A stretch of 64,000 nt of DNA from Pseudocercospora fijiensis CIRAD86 (Eukaryota > Ascomycota > Dothideomycetes > Mycosphaerellales > Mycosphaerellaceae), in NCBI RefSeq assembly GCF_000340215.1, contig NW_006921534.1, positions 3,719,041 to 3,783,040 on the forward strand. Direction: 5' to 3'. Shown in pieces: positions 40,710 to 51,248 of the stretch. Position numbers and translations under genes: made by a program. Positions within the stretch are counted from its first letter, which is position 1, and each line of letters begins with the position of its first letter. The notes below the pieces were generated by a model. It made no database searches and was not told the origin of the DNA. It was given only the letters and a program-made list of their open reading frames with translations.

Positions 40710-43361
40710 TCAACCGAGCCATCCATCGTCATTGTTGTTGTTCTTCTTCATGCTGAGTCCCAGATCGAGTTTAGGGGCCGACTCCATAGCAGGAAGGGCG
40801 TCGAGCTTGGGTGGCAGATCAGCCTTCTTCTTCGGAGACTTCTTAGGACTTTGTTTCATTGCCTCGTCTGCGATTTGCTCCTCGCTCGGGCCTTCTCGAA
40901 CATAGCGTGTGTCCCAGCCGTCTTCGTGAGCAGCAGCTACGTACGCTCGTAAGCCGTCGTGTACACCTGAGTAAAACTTCTCCTTGCAGGTACGGAGGAC
41001 ATTTCCCATCACCTTCTCGAAGCCACATGCCTGCAATTCCTCGCGAAGCATATTGCGTGCAGCGGCGTGAGGCATACTTGCAACCAGACCATTGAGCAAG
41101 TCCAAATGGGCCGTGAGATATGTCGTAGCGTCCCACTCGACACCGCCAATATATGGAGCTGCAGGGACTGGTGGACGAGAGCCAGGAAAATGGCGTGTTG
41201 TATATGTTGCAGCCAGTACCTTTTTCCTTTCTCCATCATCCTGAACAGCGGTTTGAGAATGGCTGGTGGACGGCTTCGGTAGCGGCACCACGTTGAGGTG
41301 ATGCAGGAAGATCCAGAACACCTCTTTTGTGACGTTTGAAATCTCGCGGGACCAGAGCTTGTATGGTCGAGGAACACGCATGGCCGAAACGAAGTCAACT
41401 GGCTGCGCATCCTGTGGCTTTGGTGGCTCGCCAAGATATCGCAGAATGATTCGTGCTCGTTCTTCAAGCTCTTTTGGTGACGCTTTGGTCATCGTTGACA
41501 GGTAGTTGAACAGTAGGTTGACGATAATGGTGCGGGTAGAGTACTCAGCAGGACCCTTCTTCTCCTCATCGAAGAGCATTCCTAGTAGGGCTGGGAAAAG
41601 ATCCTGCGCAAACTTGTTGAGTTCCAGCATTGCCCTTTCAGTCGTGCAAAGGCCTTTCAGACAGAGCAATGTTTCATGTAGTAGCTGGTCTTCATGATCT
41701 TCTCGCCACTCCAGCGCCATCGTTCGATTCAGGAGACCAACGATCTGGAGCATACCATCCTGGCTGATGAACGCGTCCACCCAAGCAACAGTCTCGTTCC
41801 GTAGCAGAATTCGTAATTTGTGCAAACGGCCAACCTCGACCTTAGTCGGATCCTGATTCTTCCGCAGATACGTGATGTAATCTGCAGGCAGCGCAGGTGC
41901 GGTATTCTTTCGGCCCCATGAGCCAGTGGGTGTAGTAGGGGTCCGATCATTGCTCATGGGTCTGTCGTCTGGGATCACAATCGAATTCGGCCTGCTTCGA
42001 CTCTGTGATTTCTGCTTCTTCGAAGGCGACTCATCACCTCGTTCCTCTTTGCGACCACGCGTGAAGGTAAATGCTCGACTCCTCGTTCGTGAACGTTTTG
42101 TCGACTTGCCGTCCTCGTCATCGCCCTTTTTCGTTTCGACCTTTGTGATTTCGGTAAGCCTGTTGGACGATTTGGACTTGTCCAAGCTATTCATAGAACC
42201 GGGCGGACTGCTGCTCTTGGTTGACCCTTGGTCCTGCTTGATGAAGTCCGCTTTCACGCGCATGGTCAAGGACCGCATTTTCTGCCTCATGGGCTCCGGG
42301 ATGTTTCGAGAGTCCAGGACTGCCTCGAACTGGGCATCAACCTCCTTTGGATCAAGGGCAGCTTCATCTTTCTCCTTCGGCTTGTCGGTGTCCTTGTTCT
42401 TACCCTGAAGAGCCGCGACAGCTGCCATGACACGCCCACCGCGCTTCTTTACATCGAGCTTGTCCTTCGCCGGTACATGTTCAGCACTGCTCCCGCTCGT
42501 CTTCCGGTCAGTCGTGTCCCGACCCAGTATCCTGTGCCGCTCCATAGACACCCTGCTGGTCGAGCCCTGAAAGAACCTTCGACCCGAGTCTTCGGACTTC
42601 CGTCCTTCTAAGCTCTTCTTGTCTCCACTGACTCGTCTTCCAATCGCCCCTATTATGCCCTCGCCGTTTCCATAATATGCACTTTGTGGCCGGCTCTTAC
42701 CCAGCGTTGGTCGTAGACTTGGCGCGTCGAAGCTGCCGACGAAGTTTCTTTGCTTGCTAGGCGAGTAGACTGTCGGCGTATACTTATCAATTTCTTCTTG
42801 AAGGTTGTTCGAGGATTTGCTGCCCGGTCGACTCTGAGCTCGTGAACTGCCTGACCCACTGTCGGACGCAAACTGGGCCCAGATTGGCGTCTCGACTCTT
42901 TGCATGGGCTGCGGATTCGGTTCCATCGGAGAAGCATTTTCCTTGTCCTTCTGCTCCGGGTTGATGTTGGAGACGTCCTTGCTGGAACGGTTCATCTTGG
43001 CAAACATGGCGGAGAGGTTGGTCGACGACTTGGACTTGAGAGGCTTGGCAGCATCTTTGCCGTCCTTTACTTTGCCATCTTTGCTCTTCCTGCCGAGAGT
43101 TCCCTTTTTCTTCGAGGGCGACGAAGGAGGCGACTGCACGTTGCCTTGTCTCTCACCCAGAACTGTGGCCGATTTCGTGTCGGGTGGCAGAGTTGGGACT
43201 GTTGTCGTCTTGCTGTCCTGCTTCGCGTGGGTGATCGTCGATTCCGGACTCGCTGGGCTGCTCTTAGCTGATACCAGCGACCTCAAGATGCCCGACTTGC
43301 TGGACTGAGCGCGGCGGTGACCTGAGCGCGGCTGCTGCTGTTGATGCTTGACATCAGCCAT
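40710..43361 (-). CDS. rid1: Rid1-like GBD/FH3 domain protein (formin N-terminal domain without FH2)
   Basis: Single exon, 883 residues, ATG at 43361. The first ~330 residues are Ser/Lys-rich, low-complexity and contain a DKYTPTVYSPSKQR segment. From about 340 comes a Rho-GTPase-binding/FH3 armadillo-type region as in diaphanous formins, starting DAQFEAVLDSRNIPEPMRQKM and continuing after a basic insert with YITYLRKNQDP, LHKLRILLRNETVAWVDAF, LLHETLLCLKGLCTTE and LFPALLGMLFDE. The C-terminus is Lys-rich with an Asn run (KKNNNNDD). There is no poly-Pro FH1 or actin-nucleating FH2, and the frame ends cleanly. Proteins of this kind are annotated in fungi as GTPase-binding Rid1; a role in polarity or septation is inferred only. 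Confidence 0.8.
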   Translation of the reverse strand: MADVKHQQQQPRSGHRRAQSSKSGILRSLVSAKSSPASPESTITHAKQDSKTTTVPTLPPDTKSATVLGERQGNVQSPPSSPSKKKGTLGRKSKDGKVKDGKDAAKPLKSKSSTNLSAMFAKMNRSSKDVSNINPEQKDKENASPMEPNPQPMQRVETPIWAQFASDSGSGSSRAQSRPGSKSSNNLQEEIDKYTPTVYSPSKQRNFVGSFDAPSLRPTLGKSRPQSAYYGNGEGIIGAIGRRVSGDKKSLEGRKSEDSGRRFFQGSTSRVSMERHRILGRDTTDRKTSGSSAEHVPAKDKLDVKKRGGRVMAAVAALQGKNKDTDKPKEKDEAALDPKEVDAQFEAVLDSRNIPEPMRQKMRSLTMRVKADFIKQDQGSTKSSSPPGSMNSLDKSKSSNRLTEITKVETKKGDDEDGKSTKRSRTRSRAFTFTRGRKEERGDESPSKKQKSQSRSRPNSIVIPDDRPMSNDRTPTTPTGSWGRKNTAPALPADYITYLRKNQDPTKVEVGRLHKLRILLRNETVAWVDAFISQDGMLQIVGLLNRTMALEWREDHEDQLLHETLLCLKGLCTTERAMLELNKFAQDLFPALLGMLFDEEKKGPAEYSTRTIIVNLLFNYLSTMTKASPKELEERARIILRYLGEPPKPQDAQPVDFVSAMRVPRPYKLWSREISNVTKEVFWIFLHHLNVVPLPKPSTSHSQTAVQDDGERKKVLAATYTTRHFPGSRPPVPAAPYIGGVEWDATTYLTAHLDLLNGLVASMPHAAARNMLREELQACGFEKVMGNVLRTCKEKFYSGVHDGLRAYVAAAHEDGWDTRYVREGPSEEQIADEAMKQSPKKSPKKKADLPPKLDALPAMESAPKLDLGLSMKKNNNNDDGWLG

Positions 43362-43820
43362 TGTGCGGGCTGCGATGCTTTACCGGCTCGACAACATGAG
43401 TATGAAAACAATCCAACACGTGTAGCGGTCGCAGATGTCTCGGAGCGGAGCGGCTGCACACATACGCAGTTGAAGGCTGGGGCACAATACCACATGTACC
43501 ACGACGCGTTCGAAGATCGTTCGGTTGTTTTGATCCAGCGGCTGGTCGCGGTTGCCAGCAGCAACCAACCAAACGGCTGTGTCCGCTTTCATGTGATCGC
43601 AATCTCGCCGACTCCTGCACTTATGTTGGGCCATACTGCATGTTGCCAACGAAGGCAGTGCTTATTGAATAATGTGTCATACGCTGGTACAGAAGGATGA
43701 TCGAATTGAAGACGATGCACGTCCACTGGTCCGCCGGCAAAGGCCGCACTCGACGTCATTGGCACAACTCAATGTTATCGCTACATGTATCGCTCGCGAT
43801 TGTGACATTTCCTTGGTCCA
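43362..43820. promoter_or_regulatory. Divergent promoter between the rid1 and SDR genes
   Basis: About 460 nt between two outward-facing ATGs. Only shadow open frames are present. Confidence 0.45.
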
Positions 43821-44781
43821 ATGCACGATACTACTGAAATGGCGGCAGCGACACAGGTCTTTCGTTCTGGAGCTACAGCTCTCATCACTGGCGCCGCTTC
43901 AGGTAAGCCCAAGCCAAGCCTGACAATCTTCATCAACCTCCGCTCCATACTGATCCCGCCCAGGCGTCGGCCTCGCTGTGGCCAAGCTATGCGCTTCACA
44001 CTCCATGAACCTCTTCCTCGTCGACAATAACACCGAGAAGCTCAATGATGCCCTCAAGACCATACAAAGCTCCAACAAAGGCAGCACGCAGATTCACTCT
44101 ATGGACGTTGGCAAGCTCGAAGATTGGAACGCTTTGAAATACAAAGTAGAGAGCGATGGCACTAAGCTGGACTTCTTGCATCTCAACGCTGGAATCGGTC
44201 TCAAGAGCGACTGGACAGACAGCGCATACTTCCAGAAGATCTTCGAGGTGAACTTCTTTGGCGTGGTAAATGGCCTCAACACATTCTTCCCACACTTCGA
44301 CGGAAACAGCAAAGAGCAGAAAGCGATCATCGTAACTGGTTCGAAGCAGGGTATTACCAATCCGCCGGGTAATCCAGCATACAATGCCAGCAAGAGCGCA
44401 GTCAAGACCATCGCCGAGCACCTCCACTTCGATCTTGCGAAGTCTAGCCCGAAGACTTCAGTCCACCTTCTTGTACCGGGATGGACTTTCACGGGTCTTA
44501 CCGGAGGCGGCAAGACTACGGCGAAGCCAGATGGCGCTTGGGCGCCGGAGCAGGTAGCGGACTACCTATACCAAAAGATGGGCCAGGACAAGTTCTACGT
44601 CATTTGCCCAGACAACGATGTTGATTGGGAAACTGACAGAAAGAGAATGACCTGGACAATGGGCGATGTTGTCTATGAGCGTAAGCCACAATCGCGGTGG
44701 CTGGACGAATTCAAAGACGAGGCGAATGAGACTATGAGCAGGATGCATCTTGGTGCCAAGCAGTCCGGTAGCTCTTCGTGA
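43821..44781 (+). CDS. Short-chain dehydrogenase/reductase (SDR)
   Basis: Two exons, 43821-43902 and 43964-44781 (61-nt GTAAGC...CCAG intron), 299 residues. The intron splits the nucleotide-binding motif TGAAS|GVG; splicing restores the TGxxxGxG fingerprint, which supports the model. NAG is seen in LNAGIGL, the catalytic Ser in IVTGSKQG, and YNASK is the Tyr-x-x-x-Lys pair. The cofactor-specificity segment after strand 2 (LFLVDNN) places Asp where NAD(H)-preferring enzymes have it. The C-terminal half after the PGWTFTGL loop is specific to an uncharacterised fungal subgroup, so the substrate is unknown. A second in-frame ATG at 43839 is possible. Confidence 0.9.
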
Positions 44782-45468
44782 CTGGTGTCGGGTATTCCAG
44801 ACTCGAGAATGTAGTCGAATAATAGTGAATACATACTGGGCCAACCATAGAGCTTCGCGCCCCAGCCAAGAGACTGGCTCTCTCTTACAGAAACTATTCA
44901 GCAACTGTCATTCGAAAGACGGGCATGGCATCGACTAGCAATTTGTGCTGCATCCACTTCGCCCGGTCTGAAATATGGGTGCTGAGTGCGTTGTGTGTTT
45001 AGGACAGTATGGCATCTGGGCTTTGTGTTCTTCAAATCAAAGGACTCTAAGCCAACCAGCAAATGCTCAGAACGTCGCTTCAAGATACAGCAAAAGCACT
45101 TACTGGCACTTTTATGTTACGCGATGATCGCAGACTACTGCGGTTCCTGGCTTTCAATTTGCCCGAATGTGCCAAACTGGACTACGTCTTCGATACCGTT
45201 CTTCTCGAAAGCCCATAAATCGGGTTGGAAACAATCTTATGAGAGTCACCGAGACTGTCTAGAACACAAACTATGGACAGGCCGCGTGACTGACGGCGGT
45301 TCTGTGTCAGCCTTTCTTAGTGATAATCAACCTGGATCAATGCAATGGCAATCAAATGGACATCCATGGCATTATTCAGCAGTCTCTGGCTTAATCATGT
45401 TTGCTGCGAGCCGCCAATGGTAGTCTTACTTCTGTCCCACTTTCGGGGCATAGATACCTAGGAACTGA
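44782..45468. other. Region with a weak open frame, no firm gene
   Basis: A 145-codon plus-strand frame (44986-45423) begins after the SDR gene; it is Cys/Trp-rich but matches no family and starts with an ATG inside A/T-rich leader-like DNA. It may be the 5' part of the decayed locus that follows. Confidence 0.35.
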
Positions 45469-46264
45469 GTGTTTCGAAAGCCAGGTTCTTACAGATTACA
45501 AGCTACCAGACAGCAGGATACCGATTGCAACTATAGCTGCGATTTCTGCGATTTTCAGTATTCAAGTCCGGACGAGGCACTAGCGCATACATGTGGAGAA
45601 GAGTCTTCCCAGGAAATTGAAGCAGATGCGATGGAGGTCGAGGAACACCACACGCCTAGAAAGTCGGCACAGAAACCCAGGAACACGCAACACGCGAACT
45701 ACTTGAGCACGAACGAGTTTGTAAAAGAAATTTTGCATAATGATTCTGTGCTGGAAACACAACTAGAAGCTGTCAAAACAGACTTGGAACAGTGGAAAGC
45801 GGCATTTCGGCAGAAGGCCTGCCATGCAGGAAATGGAAATGACAACTCAAATATCCAGGCTTAAGCGGAAAGGGGAGAAGTTCGATCGAAATGTTCAAGC
45901 CGCCACTGGACACGGCGCCGACCACGTTGGTCGCATCTACAACTTGTCGAAGGCTCTACTTAAGGCGTGGGGCCGGGATCCAGTTGATACTGACCGCATG
46001 AGATCAATCTTCCAGCGCATGAAAGATGACTTCGAAGCCTTATATACTTCCTCCGATTTTTGGGAGGACCATAACATGCATGATACGTTGGCCGATGAAC
46101 CCAAAGCCCCAAAGCTTGGCGACATGATCCATTCGAAAGCTTCAATAGGTCCAGAAGGCGTGGAGTTCCTTGTTTACGACTACAAGCAAGCAATCGCTCC
46201 GTACAATGGGAGGGGCAGTGGTAGTGGTGACGGTCCTCCTACCACTGCGTCCAGAGGACAATAG
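45469..46264 (+). pseudogene. Possible decayed or mis-framed zinc-finger/coiled-coil gene
   Basis: Two adjacent frames look like parts of one protein. Frame one (45469-45864) has a zinc-finger-like patch YSCDFCDFQYSS..EALAHTC (CX2CX12HXC) and then a helix ETQLEAVKTDLEQWKAAFRQK; frame two (45824-46264) continues a similar helix (EMTTQISRLKRKGEKFDRN) followed by ARG-poor sequence with ALLKAWGRD and IFQRMKDDFEALY. The join at about 45810-45830 would need a one-base shift or an unseen intron. No ATG suits frame one (it opens with GTG). It may be a real gene with introns that I could not place. Confidence 0.35.
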
Positions 46265-46277
46265 ACCACGGTCACGA

Positions 46278-46640
46278 TTATTCGCGGCTCCTGACCATGC
46301 TCTTGACAGCGTGAAGTCGGGTGTCATTCAAAGAGATGGTTGGTAGATGGGTTTTGACTCCCGTTGCTCCTAGTCGCCAATGCCCTCGACGGTCGACAAG
46401 ACGGCAGATCTGAGGGAAAGCACGCTGCAGTGCGGAAGCTCGGATAAGCACGTCTGGACTACTTCGATATGCAAAAAGAATACATTTGTCTGTCTGTGAG
46501 TCTTGTGTCAGCATCAATTCGAAGGGCTCAAATTTTCTGAAAAAGGGCAATTGATTGCATCGATCGTTCAGAAACTGCAGTTCTCTCGCTGTGCAATGTT
46601 CCTCGATCTGACTCCATCCTGTAAGACCCTTCCCTAGCAT
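46278..46640 (-). CDS. Small hypothetical ORF
   Basis: A 120-codon frame with an ATG at 46640, reading MLGKGLTGWSQIEEHCTA and ending KSMVRSRE. The composition is protein-like (balanced, with hydrophobic and charged patches) but no family or neighbour context supports it. It is convergent with the weak locus to its left. Confidence 0.25.
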   Translation of the reverse strand: MLGKGLTGWSQIEEHCTARELQFLNDRCNQLPFFRKFEPFELMLTQDSQTDKCILFAYRSSPDVLIRASALQRAFPQICRLVDRRGHWRLGATGVKTHLPTISLNDTRLHAVKSMVRSRE

Positions 46641-47512
46641 GCCGAGTATAATAAGAGACCAACAGTGCTACCTCCTTTCAGGCGCTTCGTGAATTTTGGC
46701 ATGTGTGCACGTGCTCTCGGTTATCTCGGTTCTATTTCTGCCTCAGGCAAGCTGAGTTCTAGCGAAGCAGCCTGCGCACAAGGGTCTGATGGGAGATAGC
46801 GAACGTGTTGTTTTCATCATTCGATGCTAATGATGTATGCCCGAAGAGCGGCAAGGTGCCCGGAGTGGTTAACAGGCAGTATTTCTTAGCAGACGAGAGC
46901 GAAGGTGCGACGCTCTGGCAGGTAACAAGCGGGTTATTGGGGCAGTCACTAGGCTGTACACTGTGCAGCTGGCGAAGCAGATGGTCAGCAAAGATAGGTC
47001 TATCGTCAAGTAGATGTCTAGGTATATAACGAAGAGCTATTGCGATTCACCTTCTATCGCACAAATTGTCTTGCGAGACATGATAGAGTGGAAAAGACAT
47101 TCACGATCAACAGCCCTTTGTAGACCCGAAGATGCCTAGTCTTATGAAGGTATAGAAGGCAGATGCATGTGATACGAGGCACGCGTCGAGGACCACTGGA
47201 ATGATTGGAAGATCTGGCTCATTCACTTCGTATTCGCGCCTTGCCTGATCTGGCTCTCGCAAAGCACGCTAGGATCTCTCTCGGGGCTTGGCGGCACCCT
47301 TATGAGTTATCGTGGTCAATGGTCATTGCTTTTGGCGCCGTGCCGCTCCGGGTGCACAACCCGTAAGCTTGTCCGTCCACAACACACACAACACAGCGAG
47401 AGCCTCTCAGCTTCGTTTCTCGCACCGGCCTGCGTCAAAAGCTGGCCTGCCTTTGCCTTGCGGTACAGTCGAGGTGTACCGCCGTCTGCCCGCATCTGAT
47501 GTTTTCGATAAG
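46641..47512. other. Intergenic region upstream of the DMG kinase gene
   Basis: About 870 nt. The frame that precedes the kinase is open back to 47312 but only from a GTG, so I treat it as leader. The stretch at about 46852-46925 has a short resemblance to the D-arm of a tRNA, without the rest of one. Confidence 0.4.
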
Positions 47513-49690
47513 ATGAGCCAACTTGCTCCGCGCCGTGATGACCACTTGGTCGGCGCTGGCAAGGAGGAGAAGCATCAACAGACAAAGTTCGCGGCCGGGC
47601 AACGTCACGACTCCAGCAGCGAACAACCCCAACCCCTTGCCCTTGATCCTGAGCATGCTGCACATGCACCCACGCCCAGAGCCGAGCAACGCCCGCGCCC
47701 ACGCCCGCGCCCGCGCCAGGGCAATGGGGACAGTGTAGACAACTACCGCGCATTCGCCCAGAATGCCTCTGTCCTCCCGCTGCCACTGCCCTCCCTCGAC
47801 ACCACTGCCTCGCCGCCGCTCCTTCACCGGCCTGCGCTGTCTCCGGCTAGCGCTGCGCTGTCGATTAGAACCAATCTGGATCCACCCTCGACTGCGGGAG
47901 CCTCCAGGCCCATACCCATGATGGACACGCCTGCCATTTTCTACGACGAGTCGACGAATGCCTCCGCCGAGCCGATACTGCACCACAATCTGACCTCACC
48001 GAGCACGCTGCCCACCATAGGCTCATCATTACGCTCGAATCGTTCTACCTCAAGTCTGGCTTCGTCGCTGTCTCCTGGGCCTGCTTCGGCTATACCGTCC
48101 CCGTACCTGGCAGCAATGGCCGACCTGACTCCGCTGCCTTCTCCACTTGTGGCCAACGATTCTCCAGCCCTCTGGCCACGAAAGATATCCGCCACACCCA
48201 ATCGATCGCGAGAAGGCTCTCTAGAAGGTCCCGCTCCGACTGGCCGACAGTACCTCCCACCGACCTCGCCAGAATCGCCGTCCAAGAGAAAGACGGGCTA
48301 TGGTAGTCTCATGCAGGAGGCTGCGATCGCAAATGCACATAATGCAGCGGGCGGACAGGAGCATATGAAAAATGCCGCCCACACGCGGAATCGCAGTATC
48401 TCGGACTTTGTACCCAAGCCTCTGCACAACACGCGCCCGCGACAAGTCACGTATGGTCAAGGCGATGCGCCTCACATCGAAGCCACCGAGTATCAGATGC
48501 ATAGAGAAGCGTATCTCGCCGAACAAAGAGGCCTCACTGCGTCTGCTACGCCGCTAGAGACTTCGAAACAGCTTCCAACACCTCCCGCTAGCACCTCGAG
48601 TCTCGCTGGAAGCGACGAGGCCGAGGACGAGCAACCACACTTGGAAGATGGCACGGTAACGGAGTATTTGGAAATCCATTGCGGCATTCACAACAAGAGG
48701 CGGAAATTTCGGCAGCTACGAAGACTCGGACAGGGCACCTTTTCAACTGTCATGCTAGCCACGTATGAGAGAATACCCGCACATCCGACACCTGAGATCG
48801 AAGAACACCTAGATCCGCACAAGCTAGTTGCCATCAAAATCATGGAGCATGGGCCTGCGGGAGGTGCCGATGAGGAGCGGATTGAGGTCAGCCTGAAACG
48901 TGAAGTCGAGATGCTGAAAAGCGTGTCTCATCCATCTTTGATCCACCTGAAGGCGTGCGAGTATCAGGAATCGCGAGCATTGCTGGTGCTTACATATTGC
49001 CCCGGCGGCGACCTCTTCGAATTCGCGACTGAGAAGCGAGAGTTGCTGACACCTTCATTAATCCAGAGGATGTTCGCCGAATTGATATCTGCGGTCCAAT
49101 ACTTGCACAAAAATTGGATCGTACATCGGGACATAAAGCTCGAGAACGTTTTGGTCAACCTCCGAGAACCAGAACTCCGATCTTTGGCCAACCCCATCAC
49201 ACATCCCACACCGATCGTCACATTGACTGATATGGGTCTCAGTAGAAGGATACCGGAACCGCCGGAGCAACCTTTCTTGACAACGCGCTGCGGCAGTGAG
49301 GATTACGCTGCGCCGGAGATCTTGCTCGGCCAGCCCTATGATGGAAGACTGACCGATGGCTGGGCTTTAGGCGTTCTGCTATACGCGCTGATGGAAGGAC
49401 GCTTGCCATTCGACGCGCCGCCGGGCAAGCCGGACAGAAGCCGGAACACTCACCGCATAGCACGCTGTGACTGGATCTGGTGCAGGTTTGGCGACGAAGA
49501 TGGTGAGTGGGATCCAACACGCGGCATGGAGTTCGAAGGTGCCCAGCCTTGCGTGGAGGGACTACTGAAGAAAGTGCGCATGGGTCGCAAACCTCTAGAA
49601 GAAATTGAAAAGCTGGACTGGGTACAACAGGGAATTCAGGTTGCTGGTGGGCTTCGCATGCGCGAAGAAGACGAAGACGATAATCTTTGA
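47513..49690 (+). CDS. Ser/Thr protein kinase with DMG in place of DFG
   Basis: Single exon, 725 residues, ATG at 47513. The N-terminal ~390 residues are disordered, with an RPRPRPRPRQ run near residue 65, many Pro and Ser, and clusters of SP sites. The kinase domain begins at ~401: RRLGQGTFSTVMLA (glycine loop), VAIKIM (Lys), LKREVEMLKSVSH (helix C Glu), IVHRDIKLENVLVN, the metal-binding TDMGLS (Asp573, Met574, Gly575), TRCGSEDYAAPEILL, and GWALGVLLYALMEGRLPF. All catalytic residues are kept, so it should be active despite the DMG variant. HRDIKLEN and the SEDYAAPE segment suggest a CAMK-like fungal kinase (Prr-like); closer assignment is not possible by eye. Confidence 0.88.
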   Translation: MSQLAPRRDDHLVGAGKEEKHQQTKFAAGQRHDSSSEQPQPLALDPEHAAHAPTPRAEQRPRPRPRPRQGNGDSVDNYRAFAQNASVLPLPLPSLDTTASPPLLHRPALSPASAALSIRTNLDPPSTAGASRPIPMMDTPAIFYDESTNASAEPILHHNLTSPSTLPTIGSSLRSNRSTSSLASSLSPGPASAIPSPYLAAMADLTPLPSPLVANDSPALWPRKISATPNRSREGSLEGPAPTGRQYLPPTSPESPSKRKTGYGSLMQEAAIANAHNAAGGQEHMKNAAHTRNRSISDFVPKPLHNTRPRQVTYGQGDAPHIEATEYQMHREAYLAEQRGLTASATPLETSKQLPTPPASTSSLAGSDEAEDEQPHLEDGTVTEYLEIHCGIHNKRRKFRQLRRLGQGTFSTVMLATYERIPAHPTPEIEEHLDPHKLVAIKIMEHGPAGGADEERIEVSLKREVEMLKSVSHPSLIHLKACEYQESRALLVLTYCPGGDLFEFATEKRELLTPSLIQRMFAELISAVQYLHKNWIVHRDIKLENVLVNLREPELRSLANPITHPTPIVTLTDMGLSRRIPEPPEQPFLTTRCGSEDYAAPEILLGQPYDGRLTDGWALGVLLYALMEGRLPFDAPPGKPDRSRNTHRIARCDWIWCRFGDEDGEWDPTRGMEFEGAQPCVEGLLKKVRMGRKPLEEIEKLDWVQQGIQVAGGLRMREEDEDDNL

Positions 49691-50280
49691 TGAGTGTGAA
49701 GTTACGGCCGAGCAGTCCTCAAAAGTTGCTGACGTTGGGCGTTTGAACTTCTTCTACCTCGAGAAAAGGGCGTATTTTCGTACTCGCCTAGCTAAAACAG
49801 CGCGCGGATTGACTGGCTTGACGACTGAGGATCATGGCGTATGGTGGGAATTGTTTGTAAGAGATACCATCGGGATTTGTTGCGTTTTAGTCGGTACTTG
49901 GTAACGACTGAGATATACTGACGAGGTCAAATGGCCTATCTAGAGCAACAATTCTGAGAACTTTTCACGAACATCAATGACACTTACCTCCGCAGCTCTA
50001 ACTTCATTGGCTTGGTGCCAGAACTCGACCGAACGTCGTTTCCATTGACTTTTTCATACAGCGCTTACAAGACAACGGTTCCTTCCCATATCACTTCCAT
50101 ATCCCGGCCTGTAGGGCTAATGCCTGTAACGGCATTGAGCGTGCCAAGCTCTTTTGCGAGCTGACTGAATTCTGGCCAGCAACGACAGTTGGTTGCGCCG
50201 GCATATCCACTCTTCACTGCAGCTACCGGCAATTGCAACATCAACAGATCAGTGGCTCTTCACCCCTTCATCGACTCAAG
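49691..50280. other. Intergenic region, nothing recognised
   Basis: About 590 nt between two plus-strand genes. Only short open frames without features are present. It should contain the methyltransferase promoter. Confidence 0.45.
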
Positions 50281-51036
50281 ATGTCAAAGCAATACGATGC
50301 TATCGGCAGTCGCTATGCTGCCTTCCACGAACTCCCCTTCGGCCAGATCCAACATCCAAGTACAGAACGAGTCATTGGGGATGTCAAAGGCCTGGAATGT
50401 CTCGATCTCGCATGTGGACTAGGCCTATGGTCCAAATACTTGGCTAGTCAAGGTGCCTCTCAGGTTGTTGGAGTTGACATCTCGGACGGAATGATTCAAG
50501 GCGCCAAGAAAGCTGCTCTGGAGCTTCCTCAGGAGCAGAACTCCAAATTAAAATATCTTGTCGCGGATTGCAGCAAACCAGACTTTAAGCTGTCCGAAGG
50601 CCCATTCGATCTCGTTCTCGGAAGCTGGTTCCTGAATTATGCGCCGAGCTATTCACACCTTGTCAATATGTTCCGCGCCATCTCCAACAACCTCAAGCCT
50701 GGAGGCCGCTTCGTGGGCGTCACTACTAATGCTCACTGCCCGATGTTCGAAACCCTGGATCTGCGCCAGTATGGCTTTCAGGTCGAGTCTCTTGGCACTA
50801 CTGAAGATGGTTGGAAGTGTCGGCTGACTGCTTTTCTTGAGCCGGAACCGTTTTCTTTCGAGTTTCATCACATGCTGCATGATAAGTATGAAGCGGCTGC
50901 AAAGGAGGCGGGTATGGGAGAGATCAAATGGCATGGATATGTTCTGCCGCAGGATGCGAGATTTGAGGAGGGCTTTTGGGATAAGTATCAGCTGAGGGGG
51001 CATTTCAATATTTTGAGCTGCTCCAAGCCCAGCTAG
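50281..51036 (+). CDS. Class I SAM-dependent methyltransferase
   Basis: Single exon, 251 residues. SAM-binding motif I is LDLACGLGLWSKYLA, followed by the acidic end of strand 2 (VVGVDISDGMI), motif II region FDLVLGSWFLNYA and motif III LKPGGRFVGVT. The Tyr-rich N-terminus (QYDAIGSRYAAFHELP) is common in small-molecule methyltransferases of this type. The substrate is unknown. ATG at 50281 sits in the context aagATGt; an upstream in-frame ORF extension lacks conserved sequence. No pathway partners lie next to it. Confidence 0.88.
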   Translation: MSKQYDAIGSRYAAFHELPFGQIQHPSTERVIGDVKGLECLDLACGLGLWSKYLASQGASQVVGVDISDGMIQGAKKAALELPQEQNSKLKYLVADCSKPDFKLSEGPFDLVLGSWFLNYAPSYSHLVNMFRAISNNLKPGGRFVGVTTNAHCPMFETLDLRQYGFQVESLGTTEDGWKCRLTAFLEPEPFSFEFHHMLHDKYEAAAKEAGMGEIKWHGYVLPQDARFEEGFWDKYQLRGHFNILSCSKPS

Positions 51037-51248
51037 AAACTTGGAGAAGGCGGTTCATTCTTCCAGAGCAAGGCGTCACGCCGATGAAACTTCACGTGAG
51101 CGCGCATGTTCATCACGCGCGCTTGCTTCATTCGACAAGCTTTCTTAGCTTTTCCGTCAAGGCACATGGTCCACATGTCACTTAAGTCTTCGGCACGTTC
51201 AACTTGAGAACTCCCAGCCTCCAACAACGCCGCTTCGTGCGACTCAAA

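Noticed and set aside
46850..46925. tRNA-like D-arm sequence (gtgcccggagtggttaac)
   Set aside because: No matching T-arm (GTTCRANNC) or anticodon stem at the right distance, and no complementary acceptor ends; only a local resemblance.
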